This document shows, one piece after another, positions 41,578 through 51,169 of a DNA stretch of 57,643 nt. The stretch's first letter is position 1, and each line of letters starts with the position of its first letter. The position numbers and the translations under genes were made by a program. The notes beneath the pieces were generated by a model that did not search any database, had not been told where the DNA came from, and worked only from the letters and a program-made list of their open reading frames with translations. The DNA comes from Roseitalea sp. MMSF_3546 (GTDB lineage: Bacteria > Pseudomonadota > Alphaproteobacteria > Rhizobiales > Rhizobiaceae). The stretch spans positions 1 to 57,643 of the forward strand of contig NZ_JASHKB010000025.1 of assembly GCF_030732865.1 (NCBI RefSeq), written 5' to 3'.

Positions 41578-41744
41578 CGATTGTCCTCCACTTTTTCGTT
41601 GTCTCGCCGGCAAACAGGCATCGCTTGGCGTGCCGGCCGACATGTCGTGCACGGTGTAGCGCGAAGCCCGGCGCTCCGTAAATAAGACAATGGGCAACCG
41701 GCCAAAGTCGCACAACGAGGCCAGGCGCGGCCGTCCGGCTGCCG

Positions 41745-42689
41745 CTATCTGCGCGGGTCGAGCTGCAGATCGGACACCGCCTCGCGTATCGCCTCGTCGA
41801 GTGCGGTGTGCGGCTCCTTGCCGATCAGGGCGGTCAGACGGCCATTGTCGAGCCAATGCGGAACGCGCCAGAGATAGGCCATCCTGGCCACCTCGCGCAC
41901 CACGGGATTGACAACACCGACAAGCCGGAACAGCGGCCATGGCACGCTGCCGCGCTTGAGGGGCCGTCCCGCGGCGGTCTCGGCCGCCTTGTGCACCTGG
42001 TTGCCCGTCACCGCATGGCCCCGAAAATGAAGCGTCGCGAACGGGTCGAGTTCGGCGCGCTTGTCGGCGACGCGCACGAAGGTCTCCGCGAGATCGGGCA
42101 TATAGGCCAGCGCATGCACGCAGTCCCAGGGCCCCGGCCAGACGAAACGGTTCTTCTTCAGGTCCTTGAGAATGATGAGATCGAACCACGATCCCGGCGC
42201 CGTCCCGCCGAAGAAATCGCCGGCGCGGATGACGATGGTGCGGACGCCGCGTGCGGCCGCGGCATCGGCGAACAGCGCTTCGAGCTGCACGCGGATGCGG
42301 CCCTTTTCGGTATCGGGCCGCGCCGTCATCGTTTCGTCCATGTCGACGCTCACGCCCGTGCCGTAATTGTAGACATTGCCGGGGATCATCACGGTCGCAC
42401 CGGTCGCCTCGGCCGCGGCGACGACGGTCTCGCCGAGCGGCATGACCGTGTCGCGCCACTTGTCGTAGGGCGGATTGATCGCATGCACGATCACGTCGGC
42501 GCCATCGCAGGCGGCGATCAGCGCCGAACGGTCGAAGGCATCGGCGCGGACCGGCTCGACGCCGGCCGCCAGCGCATCCGCCTTGGCACCGCGGGCAACG
42601 CCCCTGACGGTCCATCCCGCCTCGACGAAGGCCTTGGAAGCTGCGCCGCCGATCCGTCCGGCCGCGCCCAGTATGGCGACGGTTGGCAT
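41745..42689 (-). CDS. NAD(P)-dependent epimerase/dehydratase-family protein
   Basis: A 314-residue extended SDR. It begins with the nucleotide-binding [18 protein letters not shown] and has the second-strand [17 protein letters not shown] segment. The usual catalytic YxxxK is not plain; near the expected place there is GNVYNYGTG. This resembles atypical NmrA-like or sugar-epimerase-like SDRs whose members can be reductases or redox sensors. It is divergent from a LysR regulator across a 95-bp gap, so it is a likely target of that regulator. Substrate unknown. Confidence 0.78.
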   Translation of the reverse strand: MPTVAILGAAGRIGGAASKAFVEAGWTVRGVARGAKADALAAGVEPVRADAFDRSALIAACDGADVIVHAINPPYDKWRDTVMPLGETVVAAAEATGATVMIPGNVYNYGTGVSVDMDETMTARPDTEKGRIRVQLEALFADAAAARGVRTIVIRAGDFFGGTAPGSWFDLIILKDLKKNRFVWPGPWDCVHALAYMPDLAETFVRVADKRAELDPFATLHFRGHAVTGNQVHKAAETAAGRPLKRGSVPWPLFRLVGVVNPVVREVARMAYLWRVPHWLDNGRLTALIGKEPHTALDEAIREAVSDLQLDPRR

Positions 42690-42784
42690 GGTCTGTCTCC
42701 TTTCCAGCTGTCAACGACTGCACGATGGAACATTCGTGCGCGTATGCATATACAAGTTTTAAAATCCCTGGTATTCATACATGA

Positions 42785-43816
42785 ATGGATAGCCATGGAT
42801 TTGACTGGAACCTGACGAAGAGCTTTCTGGCTGTCATCGACGCGGGCACGCTGTCGGGGGCGGCACGGGCCACCGGCATCTCCCAGCCCACGCTCGGCCG
42901 GCACATGGACGAACTGGAGGCGCTGACGGGCCTTGTCCTGTTCGAGCGTGGACGGGCGGGCATGATGCCCACATCTGACGCGCTGTTGCTGGCCGACCGC
43001 GCACGGGACATGCGCGCCGGCGCGGACGCCTTCGCCATGGCCGCGACCGGTCGCGAGCGCACCGTCGCCGGCCCGATCCGGATCACCGCCTCCGACATTG
43101 TCTCCACCTACATCCTGCCGGCCATCCTGGTGCGGCTTGCCAGCGCGGAGCCGGACCTGGAAATCGAACTGGTGCCGAGCAATTCGGTGCAGAACCTTCT
43201 GGCACGCGATGCCGACATCGCCGTGCGCATGGTGCGGCCGGTTCAGAACGAGCTCATCGTACGCAAGGTGGGCGATCTGGCCATGGGCGCGTTCTGCCAT
43301 CCGGACTATCTGGGCGCACGGCGCCCGCCCGCGACGATCGACGAACTCAAGACGCACCGACTGGTTGGCTACGACCGGGCCGACCTGATCGAGCGCGGCA
43401 TGAAGCGGCTCGGTGTCTGGGCACCGCGCTCATCGTTCCGCTTCCGCACCGACGATCAGGTCGCCTACTGGGAACTTGTCAGGGCCGGCGCGGGCATCGG
43501 CTTCGGGCCGCTGTTCGTCGCGGGCAGGACGCCCGACCTGGTCCGCGTGATGCCGGACCTTGCAATCGATCCGCTGCCGGTGTGGCTCGCCTCGCACCGC
43601 GAATTGCGTCACAGCGCAAAGGTTCGGCGGGTCTACGATTTTCTGGCCGAGGCGCTCTCGTCGCTGCCGCTCGAGCGTGATGAGATGGAGGGCAGCGCGA
43701 TGGCGAGCAGCCCGACCGCCGCCACGATGACGCCCCAGCCCGAAAAGACCAGCGCCAGCGACCACGCTTCGGCGATCATGCCGACAAAGGCCGGCGCGAA
43801 CAAGAGACCGGCATAG
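42785..43816 (+). CDS. LysR-family transcriptional regulator
   Basis: A 343-residue LysR regulator: N-terminal winged helix (FDWNLTKSFLAVIDAGTLSGAARATGISQPTLGRHMDEL type, residues 7-65) and an effector-binding domain from about residue 92 (PIRITASDIVSTYILPAILV). The domain normally ends near residue 300 (FLAEALSSLPLER). Here about 40 extra low-complexity residues follow, and that tail is read antisense to the last codons of the convergent MFS gene, so it looks like a lost stop codon or annotation-length artefact rather than a functional tail. Divergent from the epimerase-like gene, which it probably controls. Confidence 0.85.
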   Translation: MDSHGFDWNLTKSFLAVIDAGTLSGAARATGISQPTLGRHMDELEALTGLVLFERGRAGMMPTSDALLLADRARDMRAGADAFAMAATGRERTVAGPIRITASDIVSTYILPAILVRLASAEPDLEIELVPSNSVQNLLARDADIAVRMVRPVQNELIVRKVGDLAMGAFCHPDYLGARRPPATIDELKTHRLVGYDRADLIERGMKRLGVWAPRSSFRFRTDDQVAYWELVRAGAGIGFGPLFVAGRTPDLVRVMPDLAIDPLPVWLASHRELRHSAKVRRVYDFLAEALSSLPLERDEMEGSAMASSPTAATMTPQPEKTSASDHASAIMPTKAGANKRPA

Positions 43817-44874
43817 CCGAACGTGGTGATCACGGCGATGGCGACCGAGGGCGCAAGGCCCGGGTAGCGCCCGGCCGTCGAGAACAGCACCGGGACCATG
43901 TTGGCCAGCCCGATGCCGGTGACCAGAAAGCCCAGGCACGCGGTGACGAAACCGCCCGCATTGCCCGCGATGATGAAGCCCGACCCGGCCAGCAGGCCGC
44001 CGGCAATGAAGACGACCCTGTCGCCGAACCGGCCGCGCAACCGGTCGCCCAGAAGGCGCGTCGTGGCCATCGTCGCCGAGAAGGCCGCATAGGCATAGCC
44101 GCTGACCAGCAGCGGCGCGCCCATCTCGTCCTTCAGATAGAGCGCGCTCCAGTCGATCACCGTGCCCTCGGGCGCAAAGGCCAGAAGCGTCACGATGCCG
44201 AGGATGTAGATCCCCGGCTTGCGCGGCAGGCCCCGTCGGCGGACGGTATCGGTGGCCGCCAAATCGGGGTCCGCGGCGGCGGGCTCCTGCCAGTAGTGCC
44301 GCCAGGCCCAGGCGACCAGGGCGGCGACGATGCCCGTTACGGCGATCGCATGGCCCATCTCGCCCAGCCAGGCGATCATCGCGCCGCCCGTCAGCCCGCC
44401 CGCAACGCCACCGAGCGACCAGAAGCCGTGATAGGACGACATGACCGGCTTGCCGAGCGCCACCTCGACGCCGACGCCATTGGCGTTCATGGCATTGTCC
44501 ATCGCGCCAAGGAACATGCCGAGCCACAGCATGGCCAGCGCCGTGGTGGTCAGGTTCGGAGCGATGGTGATCAGCACGAGCGAGGGCACCAGCATCAGCG
44601 AGGTCCAGCGCACCACGGCCACCGAACCGATGCGCGTCACCATCCAGGCGCCCGCGATCAGCGCGATCACCGCGCCCACGCCGAACAGGATGATCAGCCG
44701 GCCCAGCACCGCTTCGCTGATGCCCAGCCGCTCGACCAGCACCGGGATCTTGGTCGCCCAGTGCCCGACCATGAGGCCGTTGGCGAAGAACGCCACCGAG
44801 ACCGCCAGCCGCGCCAGGCGCAGCCGCTCGCTTGCGGGCGCCGCGCCCGCATCGGTGATCGCCTCGGTCGCCAT
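43633..44874 (-). CDS. MFS permease (YbjJ/FucP-like group)
   Basis: A 413-residue, twelve-helix major facilitator. Helix 1-2 region VSVAFFANGLMVGHWATKIP, the central charged loop and a helix 7-8 region (TVIDWSALYLKDEMGAPLLVSGYAYAAFSATMATTRLLGDRLRGRFGD) place it in the group containing E. coli YbjJ. Substrate unknown. I choose ATG 44874 because ACAGGAGAC is directly upstream; GTG 44892 is less likely. Its last 184 bases overlap the 3' end of the convergent LysR gene. A 181-bp inverted-repeat-bounded stretch separates it from pyruvate carboxylase. Confidence 0.87.
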   Translation of the reverse strand: MATEAITDAGAAPASERLRLARLAVSVAFFANGLMVGHWATKIPVLVERLGISEAVLGRLIILFGVGAVIALIAGAWMVTRIGSVAVVRWTSLMLVPSLVLITIAPNLTTTALAMLWLGMFLGAMDNAMNANGVGVEVALGKPVMSSYHGFWSLGGVAGGLTGGAMIAWLGEMGHAIAVTGIVAALVAWAWRHYWQEPAAADPDLAATDTVRRRGLPRKPGIYILGIVTLLAFAPEGTVIDWSALYLKDEMGAPLLVSGYAYAAFSATMATTRLLGDRLRGRFGDRVVFIAGGLLAGSGFIIAGNAGGFVTACLGFLVTGIGLANMVPVLFSTAGRYPGLAPSVAIAVITTFGYAGLLFAPAFVGMIAEAWSLALVFSGWGVIVAAVGLLAIALPSISSRSSGSDESASARKS

Positions 44875-44928
44875 GAAGTCTCCTGTCGGCACGGCGCGGG
44901 GGGCGTGCCGGTCGCGCCTCGTTCGGTC

Positions 44929-45109
44929 AGAGCGACCTGTGACGAGGTTGAATCAATTCCGTTTCCCGTCCGACGAGGCGGTCCGCCAGACGCGCGCGAG
45001 CCACGTGGCGGGGCTACGGGCAAGCGCTTCGACGCCGTGGGCGCCCGCCGGCCTGCAACCCACACGAACCGGCCCGGCAGAATGGTTCAATCTCGTCACG
45101 GGACGCTCT
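44929..45109. repeat. 181-bp stretch bounded by 27-bp imperfect inverted repeats
   Basis: The left arm (44929-44955) and the reverse complement of the right arm (45083-45109) share AGAGCG, CC, GTGACGAG, TTGAA and CA in register, about 23 of 27 positions. The right arm begins with the pyruvate carboxylase stop codon. No gene is visible between the arms. It looks like a miniature intergenic repeat element rather than a terminator. Confidence 0.5.
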
Positions 45110-48100
45110 AGGCCTCGTATATCACCAGCAGGTCCTTGGCGTCGATCTGGTCGCCCGCCTTGACCAGCACCTCGGCGACCTTGCCGTCGCGTTCGGCGTG
45201 CAGCGCGGTTTCCATCTTCATCGCCTCGATCGAGACCAGCACGTCGCCGCTCCTGACCTCCTGGCCGCTTGCGACCGAGACCGTGGAAACCACGCCCGGC
45301 ATTGGCGCGCCGACATGGGCCTCGTTGCCGTCCTCGGCCTTGCGCCGGGCCGCAGAGGCTTCGGCCCCGTGCACCCGGTCGGGCACCTTGACGCGCCGCG
45401 GCTGGCCGTTGAGCTCGAAGAACACGGTCACCATGCCCTGCTCGTCGGGTTCGCCAATGGCAAGGCAGCGGATCACCAGCGTCTTGCCGCGCTCGATATC
45501 GACGAAGATCTCCCCGCCCGCCGGCAGGCCGTAGAAGTAGTTCGGCGTCGGCAGCGCGCTGACCGGGCCGTACTTGTCCTGGGCGAGCGCGAAATCGGTG
45601 AACACCTTGGGGTACATCAGATAGGCGGCGAACTCGTATTCGTTCACCTGCCGTCCGATCTTCTCCTCGATTTCGGCGCGCCGCGCGTCCATGTCCTCGG
45701 GGGCCAGCAGCGAGCCTGGCACGTCGGTATAGGGCTCCTCGCCCTTGAGCACCTTTTGCTGGATGTCCCTGGGCCATCCGCCGGGCGGCTGGCCGAGGTC
45801 GCCGCGCATCATCGAGACGACCGAGGCCGGAAACGCGATGTCCTTGTCCGGGCTCTTGACGTCCTCGACGGTCAGATCCTGGCTGACCATCATCAGCGCC
45901 ATGTCGCCGACCACCTTGGAGGACGGCGTCACCTTGACGATGTCGCCGAACATCATGTTGACGTCGTGATAGGCCCGGGCCACTTCGTGCCAGCGCGTCT
46001 CCAGCCCCAGCGAGCGCGCCTGTTCCTTGAGGTTGGTGAACTGTCCGCCGGGCATTTCGTGCAGGTACACTTCCGAGGCCGGCCCCTTCAGGTCGCTTTC
46101 GAAGGCGGCATACTGCGCCCGCACCGCCTCCCAGTAGAACGAGATGCGCCGGATCCATTCCGGATCGAGGCCCGGATCGCGCCGCGTGCGCCGCAGCGCC
46201 TCCACGATGGAGCCAAGGCAGGGCTGCGCCGTCAGGCCCGACAGGGCGTCCATCGACGCGTCGACCGCATCGACGCCTTCGGCCACCGCGGCCAGGATCG
46301 TCGCCGCCGCGATGCCCGAGGTGTCATGGGTGTGGAAGTGGATCGGCAGGTCGGTTTCCTGGCGCAAGGTCCTGAACAGCTCCGTCGCGCCCGCCGGCCG
46401 CAGCAGGCCCGCCATGTCCTTGACCGCGATGATGTGCGCGCCGGCCGCCTCGAGTTCCTTGAGCATGCCGACATAGTATTTCAGATCGTATTTCGGCCGC
46501 GCCGGATCGAGCAGATCGCCGGTATAGCAGATCGCCGCCTCGCAGATCTTGTTCTCCTGGCACACCGCGTCCATGGCCACGCGCATGTTCGGCACCCAGT
46601 TCAGGCAGTCGAAGACGCGGAAGACGTCGATGCCGCCCGCGGCGGCCTGCTCGACGAAATGCCGGACCACATTGTCGGGATAGTTGGTGTATCCCACGCC
46701 GTTCGCCCCGCGCAGCAGCATCTGCAGCAGGATGTTGGGCGCCGCCTCGCGGATCAGCGCCAGCCGCTCCCACGGATCCTCGGTCAGGAACCGCATGGAG
46801 ACGTCGAACGTCGCCCCGCCCCAGCATTCCAGCGAGAACAGGTTGGGCAGCGCCCGCGCATAGGTGCCGGCGATCCGCGCCATGTCATGGGTGCGCATGC
46901 GCGTTGCAAGCAGGCTCTGATGGCCGTCGCGCATGGTCGTGTCGGTGATCATCACCGGATCGTGCGCGCGCAGCCAGGCGGCGAACTTCTCCGGCCCCAT
47001 CTGGTCGAGCATGCGCCTGGTGCCGCCCTCGGGCACCTCCCCGCCGACGAACGGCACTTCGGGCGCCGGCGCGTCGGCCGCCGGGCGCGGCCTGTCCTTG
47101 GTTTCCGGGTGGCCGTTGACGGTGACGTCGGCCAGATAGGTCAGCAGCTTTGTCGCCCTGTCCTTGCGCTTGACCTGGGCGAACAGTTCCGGCGTCGTGT
47201 CGATGAACCGCGTCGTATAGGAATTGTCGCGGAAGGCCGGGTGGCCGATGATGGCTTCAAGGAACGTCAGATTGGTGGCGACGCCGCGAATGCGGAATTC
47301 GCGCAGCGCCCGATCCATGCGGTCGATCGCCTCCTCGGGCGTCGGCGCCCAGGCCGTGACCTTTTCGAGCAGCGGGTCGTAAAAGCGCGTGATCACCGCG
47401 CCCGAATAGGCCGTGCCGCCATCGAGCCTGATGCCGAATCCGGTCGCGCCGCGATAGGCGGTGATGCGGCCGTAATCGGGGATGAAATTCTGCTCTGGAT
47501 CCTCGGTGGTGATCCGGCATTGCAGGGCATGGCCGTGCAGCGTGATGTCGTGCTGGGCCGGCACCCCCGAGCGCGGCTGGCCGATCGCCTCGCCTTCCAG
47601 GATGCGGATCTGCGCCTTGACGATGTCGATGCCGGTGACCTCCTCGGTCACGGTATGCTCGACCTGGATGCGCGGATTGACCTCGATGAAGTAGAACTTG
47701 CCGGTATCGGCATCCATCAGGAATTCGACCGTGCCGGCACCGACATAATCGGCCGCGCGCGCGATCTTCAACGCGTATTCGGCCAGTTCGTTGCGCTGGG
47801 CCTCGCCCAGATAGGGCGCCGGCGCGCGCTCCACCACTTTCTGGTTCCGCCGCTGGATCGAGCAGTCGCGCTCGAACAGATGCACGATGTTTCCATGCGT
47901 GTCGCCGAGCACCTGCACCTCGACATGGCGGGCGCGCTCGATCAGCTTTTCGAGATAGACCTCGTCCTTGCCGAAGGCGGCCTTGGCCTCGCGCCTTGCT
48001 TCGGTGACCTCGCGCTCGAGGTCTTCTTCGGCGCGGATGGCCCGCATGCCGCGGCCGCCGCCGCCCCAGGACGCCTTGAGCATGACCGGATAGCCGATCT

Positions 48101-48572
48101 CGGCGGCCATCTTGCGCACCGCGTCCATGTCCTCGGGCAACGGATCGGTCGCCGGGACCACCGGCACGCCGGCTTCGACCGCCAGATTGCGCGCCGAGAC
48201 CTTGTTGCCAAGCGAGCGCATGGTCTCCGCGGTCGGTCCGATGAAGATGATACCGGCGTTGCGGCACGCCTCGACCAGTTCGGGGCTCTCCGACAGAAGA
48301 CCGTAACCGGGATGAATGGCGTCGGCGCCGGACTGGCGCGCCACGCGGATCACCTCTTCGATCGACAGATAGCTTTCGATCGGCCCCATGTCCCGGCCCA
48401 GATGCGGGCCGCGACCGACCTGATAGCTCTCGTCCGCCTTGAACCGGTGCAGGGCAAGCTTGTCCTCCTCGGCCCAGATCGCGACCGTCTTGATTCCGAG
48501 CTCGTTCGCGGCGCGGAACACGCGGATCGCGATCTCGGAACGGTTGGCGACAAGGATCTTGGAAATGGCCAC
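45108..48572 (-). CDS. pyc: Pyruvate carboxylase
   Basis: Biotin enzyme that carboxylates pyruvate to oxaloacetate, refilling the TCA cycle. The 1,154-residue protein is the complete single-chain form: biotin carboxylase (residues 1-450, ATP-binding KASWGGGGRGMRAI, FIEVNPRIQVEHTVTE), carboxyltransferase (about 540-815, TDTTMRDGHQSLLATR, metal-binding HFHTHD), and a C-terminal biotinyl domain with the biotin Lys in EAMKMET near residue 1119. Start is GTG at 48572 with GGGGGAG ahead; an in-frame ATG at 48608 adds residues not in the family. It has no neighbour in the operon; the LysR/MFS genes downstream are separate. Confidence 0.97.
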   Translation of the reverse strand: MAISKILVANRSEIAIRVFRAANELGIKTVAIWAEEDKLALHRFKADESYQVGRGPHLGRDMGPIESYLSIEEVIRVARQSGADAIHPGYGLLSESPELVEACRNAGIIFIGPTAETMRSLGNKVSARNLAVEAGVPVVPATDPLPEDMDAVRKMAAEIGYPVMLKASWGGGGRGMRAIRAEEDLEREVTEARREAKAAFGKDEVYLEKLIERARHVEVQVLGDTHGNIVHLFERDCSIQRRNQKVVERAPAPYLGEAQRNELAEYALKIARAADYVGAGTVEFLMDADTGKFYFIEVNPRIQVEHTVTEEVTGIDIVKAQIRILEGEAIGQPRSGVPAQHDITLHGHALQCRITTEDPEQNFIPDYGRITAYRGATGFGIRLDGGTAYSGAVITRFYDPLLEKVTAWAPTPEEAIDRMDRALREFRIRGVATNLTFLEAIIGHPAFRDNSYTTRFIDTTPELFAQVKRKDRATKLLTYLADVTVNGHPETKDRPRPAADAPAPEVPFVGGEVPEGGTRRMLDQMGPEKFAAWLRAHDPVMITDTTMRDGHQSLLATRMRTHDMARIAGTYARALPNLFSLECWGGATFDVSMRFLTEDPWERLALIREAAPNILLQMLLRGANGVGYTNYPDNVVRHFVEQAAAGGIDVFRVFDCLNWVPNMRVAMDAVCQENKICEAAICYTGDLLDPARPKYDLKYYVGMLKELEAAGAHIIAVKDMAGLLRPAGATELFRTLRQETDLPIHFHTHDTSGIAAATILAAVAEGVDAVDASMDALSGLTAQPCLGSIVEALRRTRRDPGLDPEWIRRISFYWEAVRAQYAAFESDLKGPASEVYLHEMPGGQFTNLKEQARSLGLETRWHEVARAYHDVNMMFGDIVKVTPSSKVVGDMALMMVSQDLTVEDVKSPDKDIAFPASVVSMMRGDLGQPPGGWPRDIQQKVLKGEEPYTDVPGSLLAPEDMDARRAEIEEKIGRQVNEYEFAAYLMYPKVFTDFALAQDKYGPVSALPTPNYFYGLPAGGEIFVDIERGKTLVIRCLAIGEPDEQGMVTVFFELNGQPRRVKVPDRVHGAEASAARRKAEDGNEAHVGAPMPGVVSTVSVASGQEVRSGDVLVSIEAMKMETALHAERDGKVAEVLVKAGDQIDAKDLLVIYEA

Positions 48573-48678
48573 GTTGAGGCTCCCCCGAAAGAACGGCACT
48601 GCATGCACAATCGGGTCTGTTTAGCGTCAACCATTGTGCAGCGCAAACGGCGAAAGCACCGCCGCCTGGCCGCGCCGG

Positions 48679-49608
48679 TCAGGCGCCCTCGGCGGCGTGG
48701 CCGAGCACCTGCGCCTGCGTGCAGGCATGCTGCGCGCATTCCATTTCCAGCGTCGAGTGCTCGATCCCGTAGCGCGCCTTCAGCATCGCCTTGACCTCGG
48801 CCTTGACGGCATCGGCCCGCTCCCAGGCGCCGGGCTCGATGGCAAGATGGGCATCGAACGAGGCGGCATGCTCGCCCATCTGCCAAAGATGCACGTGATG
48901 GACATCGCCGACGCCGTCGATGGCGCCGACCGCGGCGATCACCGCCCTGGGATCGAGATCGGGCGGTGTGCCGAGCATGAGGATGCGAATGACCTGGCCG
49001 ATCTCGGCGAACGACATCCACAGGATGTAGCCGGCAATGCCAAGCGTGACGAGCGGGTCGATCAACCGCCAGTCGTAGACGATGATCAGCGTGCCGGCGA
49101 CGATGACCGCCACCGAGCCGAGCGCATCGGCCAGATTGTGCAGGAAGGCAGCGCGGATGTTCACGCTCGACTTCGACATGGTGTAGGTCAGCAGCGCCGT
49201 GGCGAGGTCGACCGCCAGCGCGATACCCGCAATGGCGACGACCAGCCAGCCGGTCACCGGCTGCGGGTCGATGAAGCGGATCACCGCCTCATAGGCGAGA
49301 TAGAGCCCCAGCACGATCAGCGTGGTGTAGTTGATCAGCGCCGCCACCACCTCGATACGGCCATAGCCGAAGGTCATGGCTTCGTCGGCGCCGCGCCGGG
49401 CGATCCTGCGCGCGATGAAGGCGATGACCAGCGACATCGCGTCCGACAGGTTATGCAGCGCATCGGCGATCAGCGCCAGACTGCCGGACACCAGCCCGCC
49501 GATGACCTGCGCGACGGTCAGGCCCAGATTGACCGCGATCGCGGCGGCAACGCGCCGGTCGCCGCTGCCCGCGTCGATGCCGTGATCGTGGTGGTGATGG
49601 CCTGCCAT
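48679..49608 (-). CDS. Cation diffusion facilitator (Zn/Cd-type efflux)
   Basis: A 309-residue CDF exporter with six predicted helices and a cytoplasmic C-terminal domain. The N-terminus has a His cluster (AGHHHHDHG). Metal-site residues are visible in helix 2 (IADALHNLSDAMSLV) and helix 5 (AAFLHNLADALGSVAV), in the HxxxD arrangement of zinc-type CDFs. The C-terminal domain has HHVHLWQMGEH. I start at ATG 49608, not ATG 49638, because the latter overlaps a MerR-type -10 region. Convergent or parallel neighbours have no metal function; the regulator is not in the window. Confidence 0.9.
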   Translation of the reverse strand: MAGHHHHDHGIDAGSGDRRVAAAIAVNLGLTVAQVIGGLVSGSLALIADALHNLSDAMSLVIAFIARRIARRGADEAMTFGYGRIEVVAALINYTTLIVLGLYLAYEAVIRFIDPQPVTGWLVVAIAGIALAVDLATALLTYTMSKSSVNIRAAFLHNLADALGSVAVIVAGTLIIVYDWRLIDPLVTLGIAGYILWMSFAEIGQVIRILMLGTPPDLDPRAVIAAVGAIDGVGDVHHVHLWQMGEHAASFDAHLAIEPGAWERADAVKAEVKAMLKARYGIEHSTLEMECAQHACTQAQVLGHAAEGA

Positions 49609-49636
49609 GGTGCCTGTCCGCTTCTGCCGCACCCTC

Positions 49637-49666
49637 ATGTAAGACCTCCAGCGACTGGAGGTTCAA
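49637..49666 (-). promoter_or_regulatory. MerR-type promoter/operator for the CDF exporter
   Basis: The minus strand reads TTGAAC (49666-49661), an 18-19 bp spacer, then TTACAT/TACATG at 49642-49636. Filling the spacer is ACCTCCAGTCGCTGGAGGT (49662-49644), a perfect 8-bp inverted repeat around a 3-bp centre. A long spacer with a dyad between -35 and -10 is the signature of MerR-family control (CueR, ZntR, CadR type). Confidence 0.75.
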
Positions 49667-49720
49667 GGGTCTCCAGGCGCGGTCGGCAGTACGGCGGGCC
49701 GGGCCTGCGCTCCTGTGCTC

Positions 49721-51067
49721 TCAGGAGGCCCTGGCCGCCACCTCCACCGGCAGTTGCGCGGCCGCCGGGTTCTTGATCTCGACCACGCGCTGCGGGAAGG
49801 GGATCTCGATGCCGTTGTCCCTGAGCGCGTTCCAGATCAGGAACAGCACGTCCGATGTGTATTTGTTGGGCCCGTCATCGATGCCGTTCACCCAGAACTC
49901 GACGGCGAACTCGATGCCGCTGTCGCCAAAGGCGCGCAGTTCGCAATCGGGCGGATAGGGCTCCGACAGGACGTCCTTGTGGCTCGCCACCGCGGCTTCG
50001 ACGATCGCCGGCACCTTGTTGATGTCGGTGTCGTAGGAGACCGAGAACGGCGCTTCGTAGCGATTGGCCGAGCCGGCATCCGAATAGTTGATGACGCGGG
50101 TGATGATGAAGTCCTCGTTGGGCACCACGACCCAGCGCCCGTCGAAGGTCTCCAGGATCGTCGCGCGCGCCGTCATCTTGACGATGGTCCCGCTCTGGCC
50201 GCCGTCGAGTTCGACGAAGTCGCCGACCGTCGCCTGGCCTTCGAGCAGCAGGATGATGCCGGAGATGAAGTTCGAGGCGATCTTCTGCAGGCCGAAGCCA
50301 AGGCCGACGCCGATGGCGCCGCCGATGACGGCGAGCGTCGACAGGCTGATGCCCATGATGTTCATCAGCAGCAGGAAGGCGACGCCGAAGATGGCGATCT
50401 CGACGGCCTTGGCGGCCAGTTCGCGCGTTGCCGGCCGCATGTCCTCCTGGCGGCGGATATAGTCCGACGACTGCGTGTTCGACCAGCGCCCGAGCCAGAA
50501 CAGCAGCCCGCCGGCGATCGCGCCGCGGATCAGCGCCATCGCCGAAAACGTGATGTTGCCCAGATTGACCGTGAGCCCGTCCAGATAGGCGATCGTCGGC
50601 CCCAGCAGCCCGACGACATAGAGCGCGGCGACCGGGATCAGCACATAGCGGCCGAGCAGCTTCAGGAACGGATCGGTGAGGATGTCGCGCACCAGGCGCC
50701 GGGCCGCCACGAACAGGAAGACCCGCTTGCCGAAGGCGATCACCGCGTCCGCGCCGAAGGCGGCGCGCGTTGCCTCCTCGCCGAGCGCGGTGAAGGCATA
50801 GGCCAGCAGCGGCAGCATCAGCGGCAGGAGCATCAGCGCGAAACGTCGTGCCCTGGCGAAGATGGTCTGGGCGGCCGCCTCCGGCGTCAGAACGCGTCTT
50901 AGCGCCGGCGTCAGCGCCCGGTTGGCGAACCAGGCGGCGGCGAAGGCCACCGCGAGCAGCGCGAATTGCGACCAGGCGGCCGGGCTCGTCAGCCAGTCGA
51001 GCGCTATGGCCTGCGCCTGCTGGAGATACCCGATCGCCTGCTGCACGACCGGCGATTGCATGTCCAT
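49721..51067 (-). CDS. MscS-family mechanosensitive channel
   Basis: A 448-residue small-conductance mechanosensitive channel of the longer MscS type, with five predicted helices. The pore helix (TM3) region reads VIGGAIGVGLGFGLQKIASNFISG near residue 255, with the Gly/Ala spacing of MscS, followed by the beta domain (GDFVELDGGQSGTIVKM) and the C-terminal cytoplasmic domain. It protects against hypo-osmotic shock. I start at ATG 51067, with GGGGGCG ten bases upstream; an upstream in-frame ATG at 51118 is less likely. Functional link with the CDF gene downstream is not implied. Confidence 0.88.
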   Translation of the reverse strand: MDMQSPVVQQAIGYLQQAQAIALDWLTSPAAWSQFALLAVAFAAAWFANRALTPALRRVLTPEAAAQTIFARARRFALMLLPLMLPLLAYAFTALGEEATRAAFGADAVIAFGKRVFLFVAARRLVRDILTDPFLKLLGRYVLIPVAALYVVGLLGPTIAYLDGLTVNLGNITFSAMALIRGAIAGGLLFWLGRWSNTQSSDYIRRQEDMRPATRELAAKAVEIAIFGVAFLLLMNIMGISLSTLAVIGGAIGVGLGFGLQKIASNFISGIILLLEGQATVGDFVELDGGQSGTIVKMTARATILETFDGRWVVVPNEDFIITRVINYSDAGSANRYEAPFSVSYDTDINKVPAIVEAAVASHKDVLSEPYPPDCELRAFGDSGIEFAVEFWVNGIDDGPNKYTSDVLFLIWNALRDNGIEIPFPQRVVEIKNPAAAQLPVEVAARAS

Positions 51068-51169
51068 GATGTCGCGCCCCCGCGTGTGCCGTATCCCGTC
51101 GGCGATCTCTTGGCACAAAGCGCACCGGGGGGAAAGCCACGCGCGACGGTTGCGCCGGCCGGCGCGGGT

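Noticed and set aside
45198-48794. A 1,198-codon open frame on the plus strand over pyc
   Set aside because: Antisense shadow with His/Arg/Gln-rich low-complexity translation; pyc has complete domains on the other strand.
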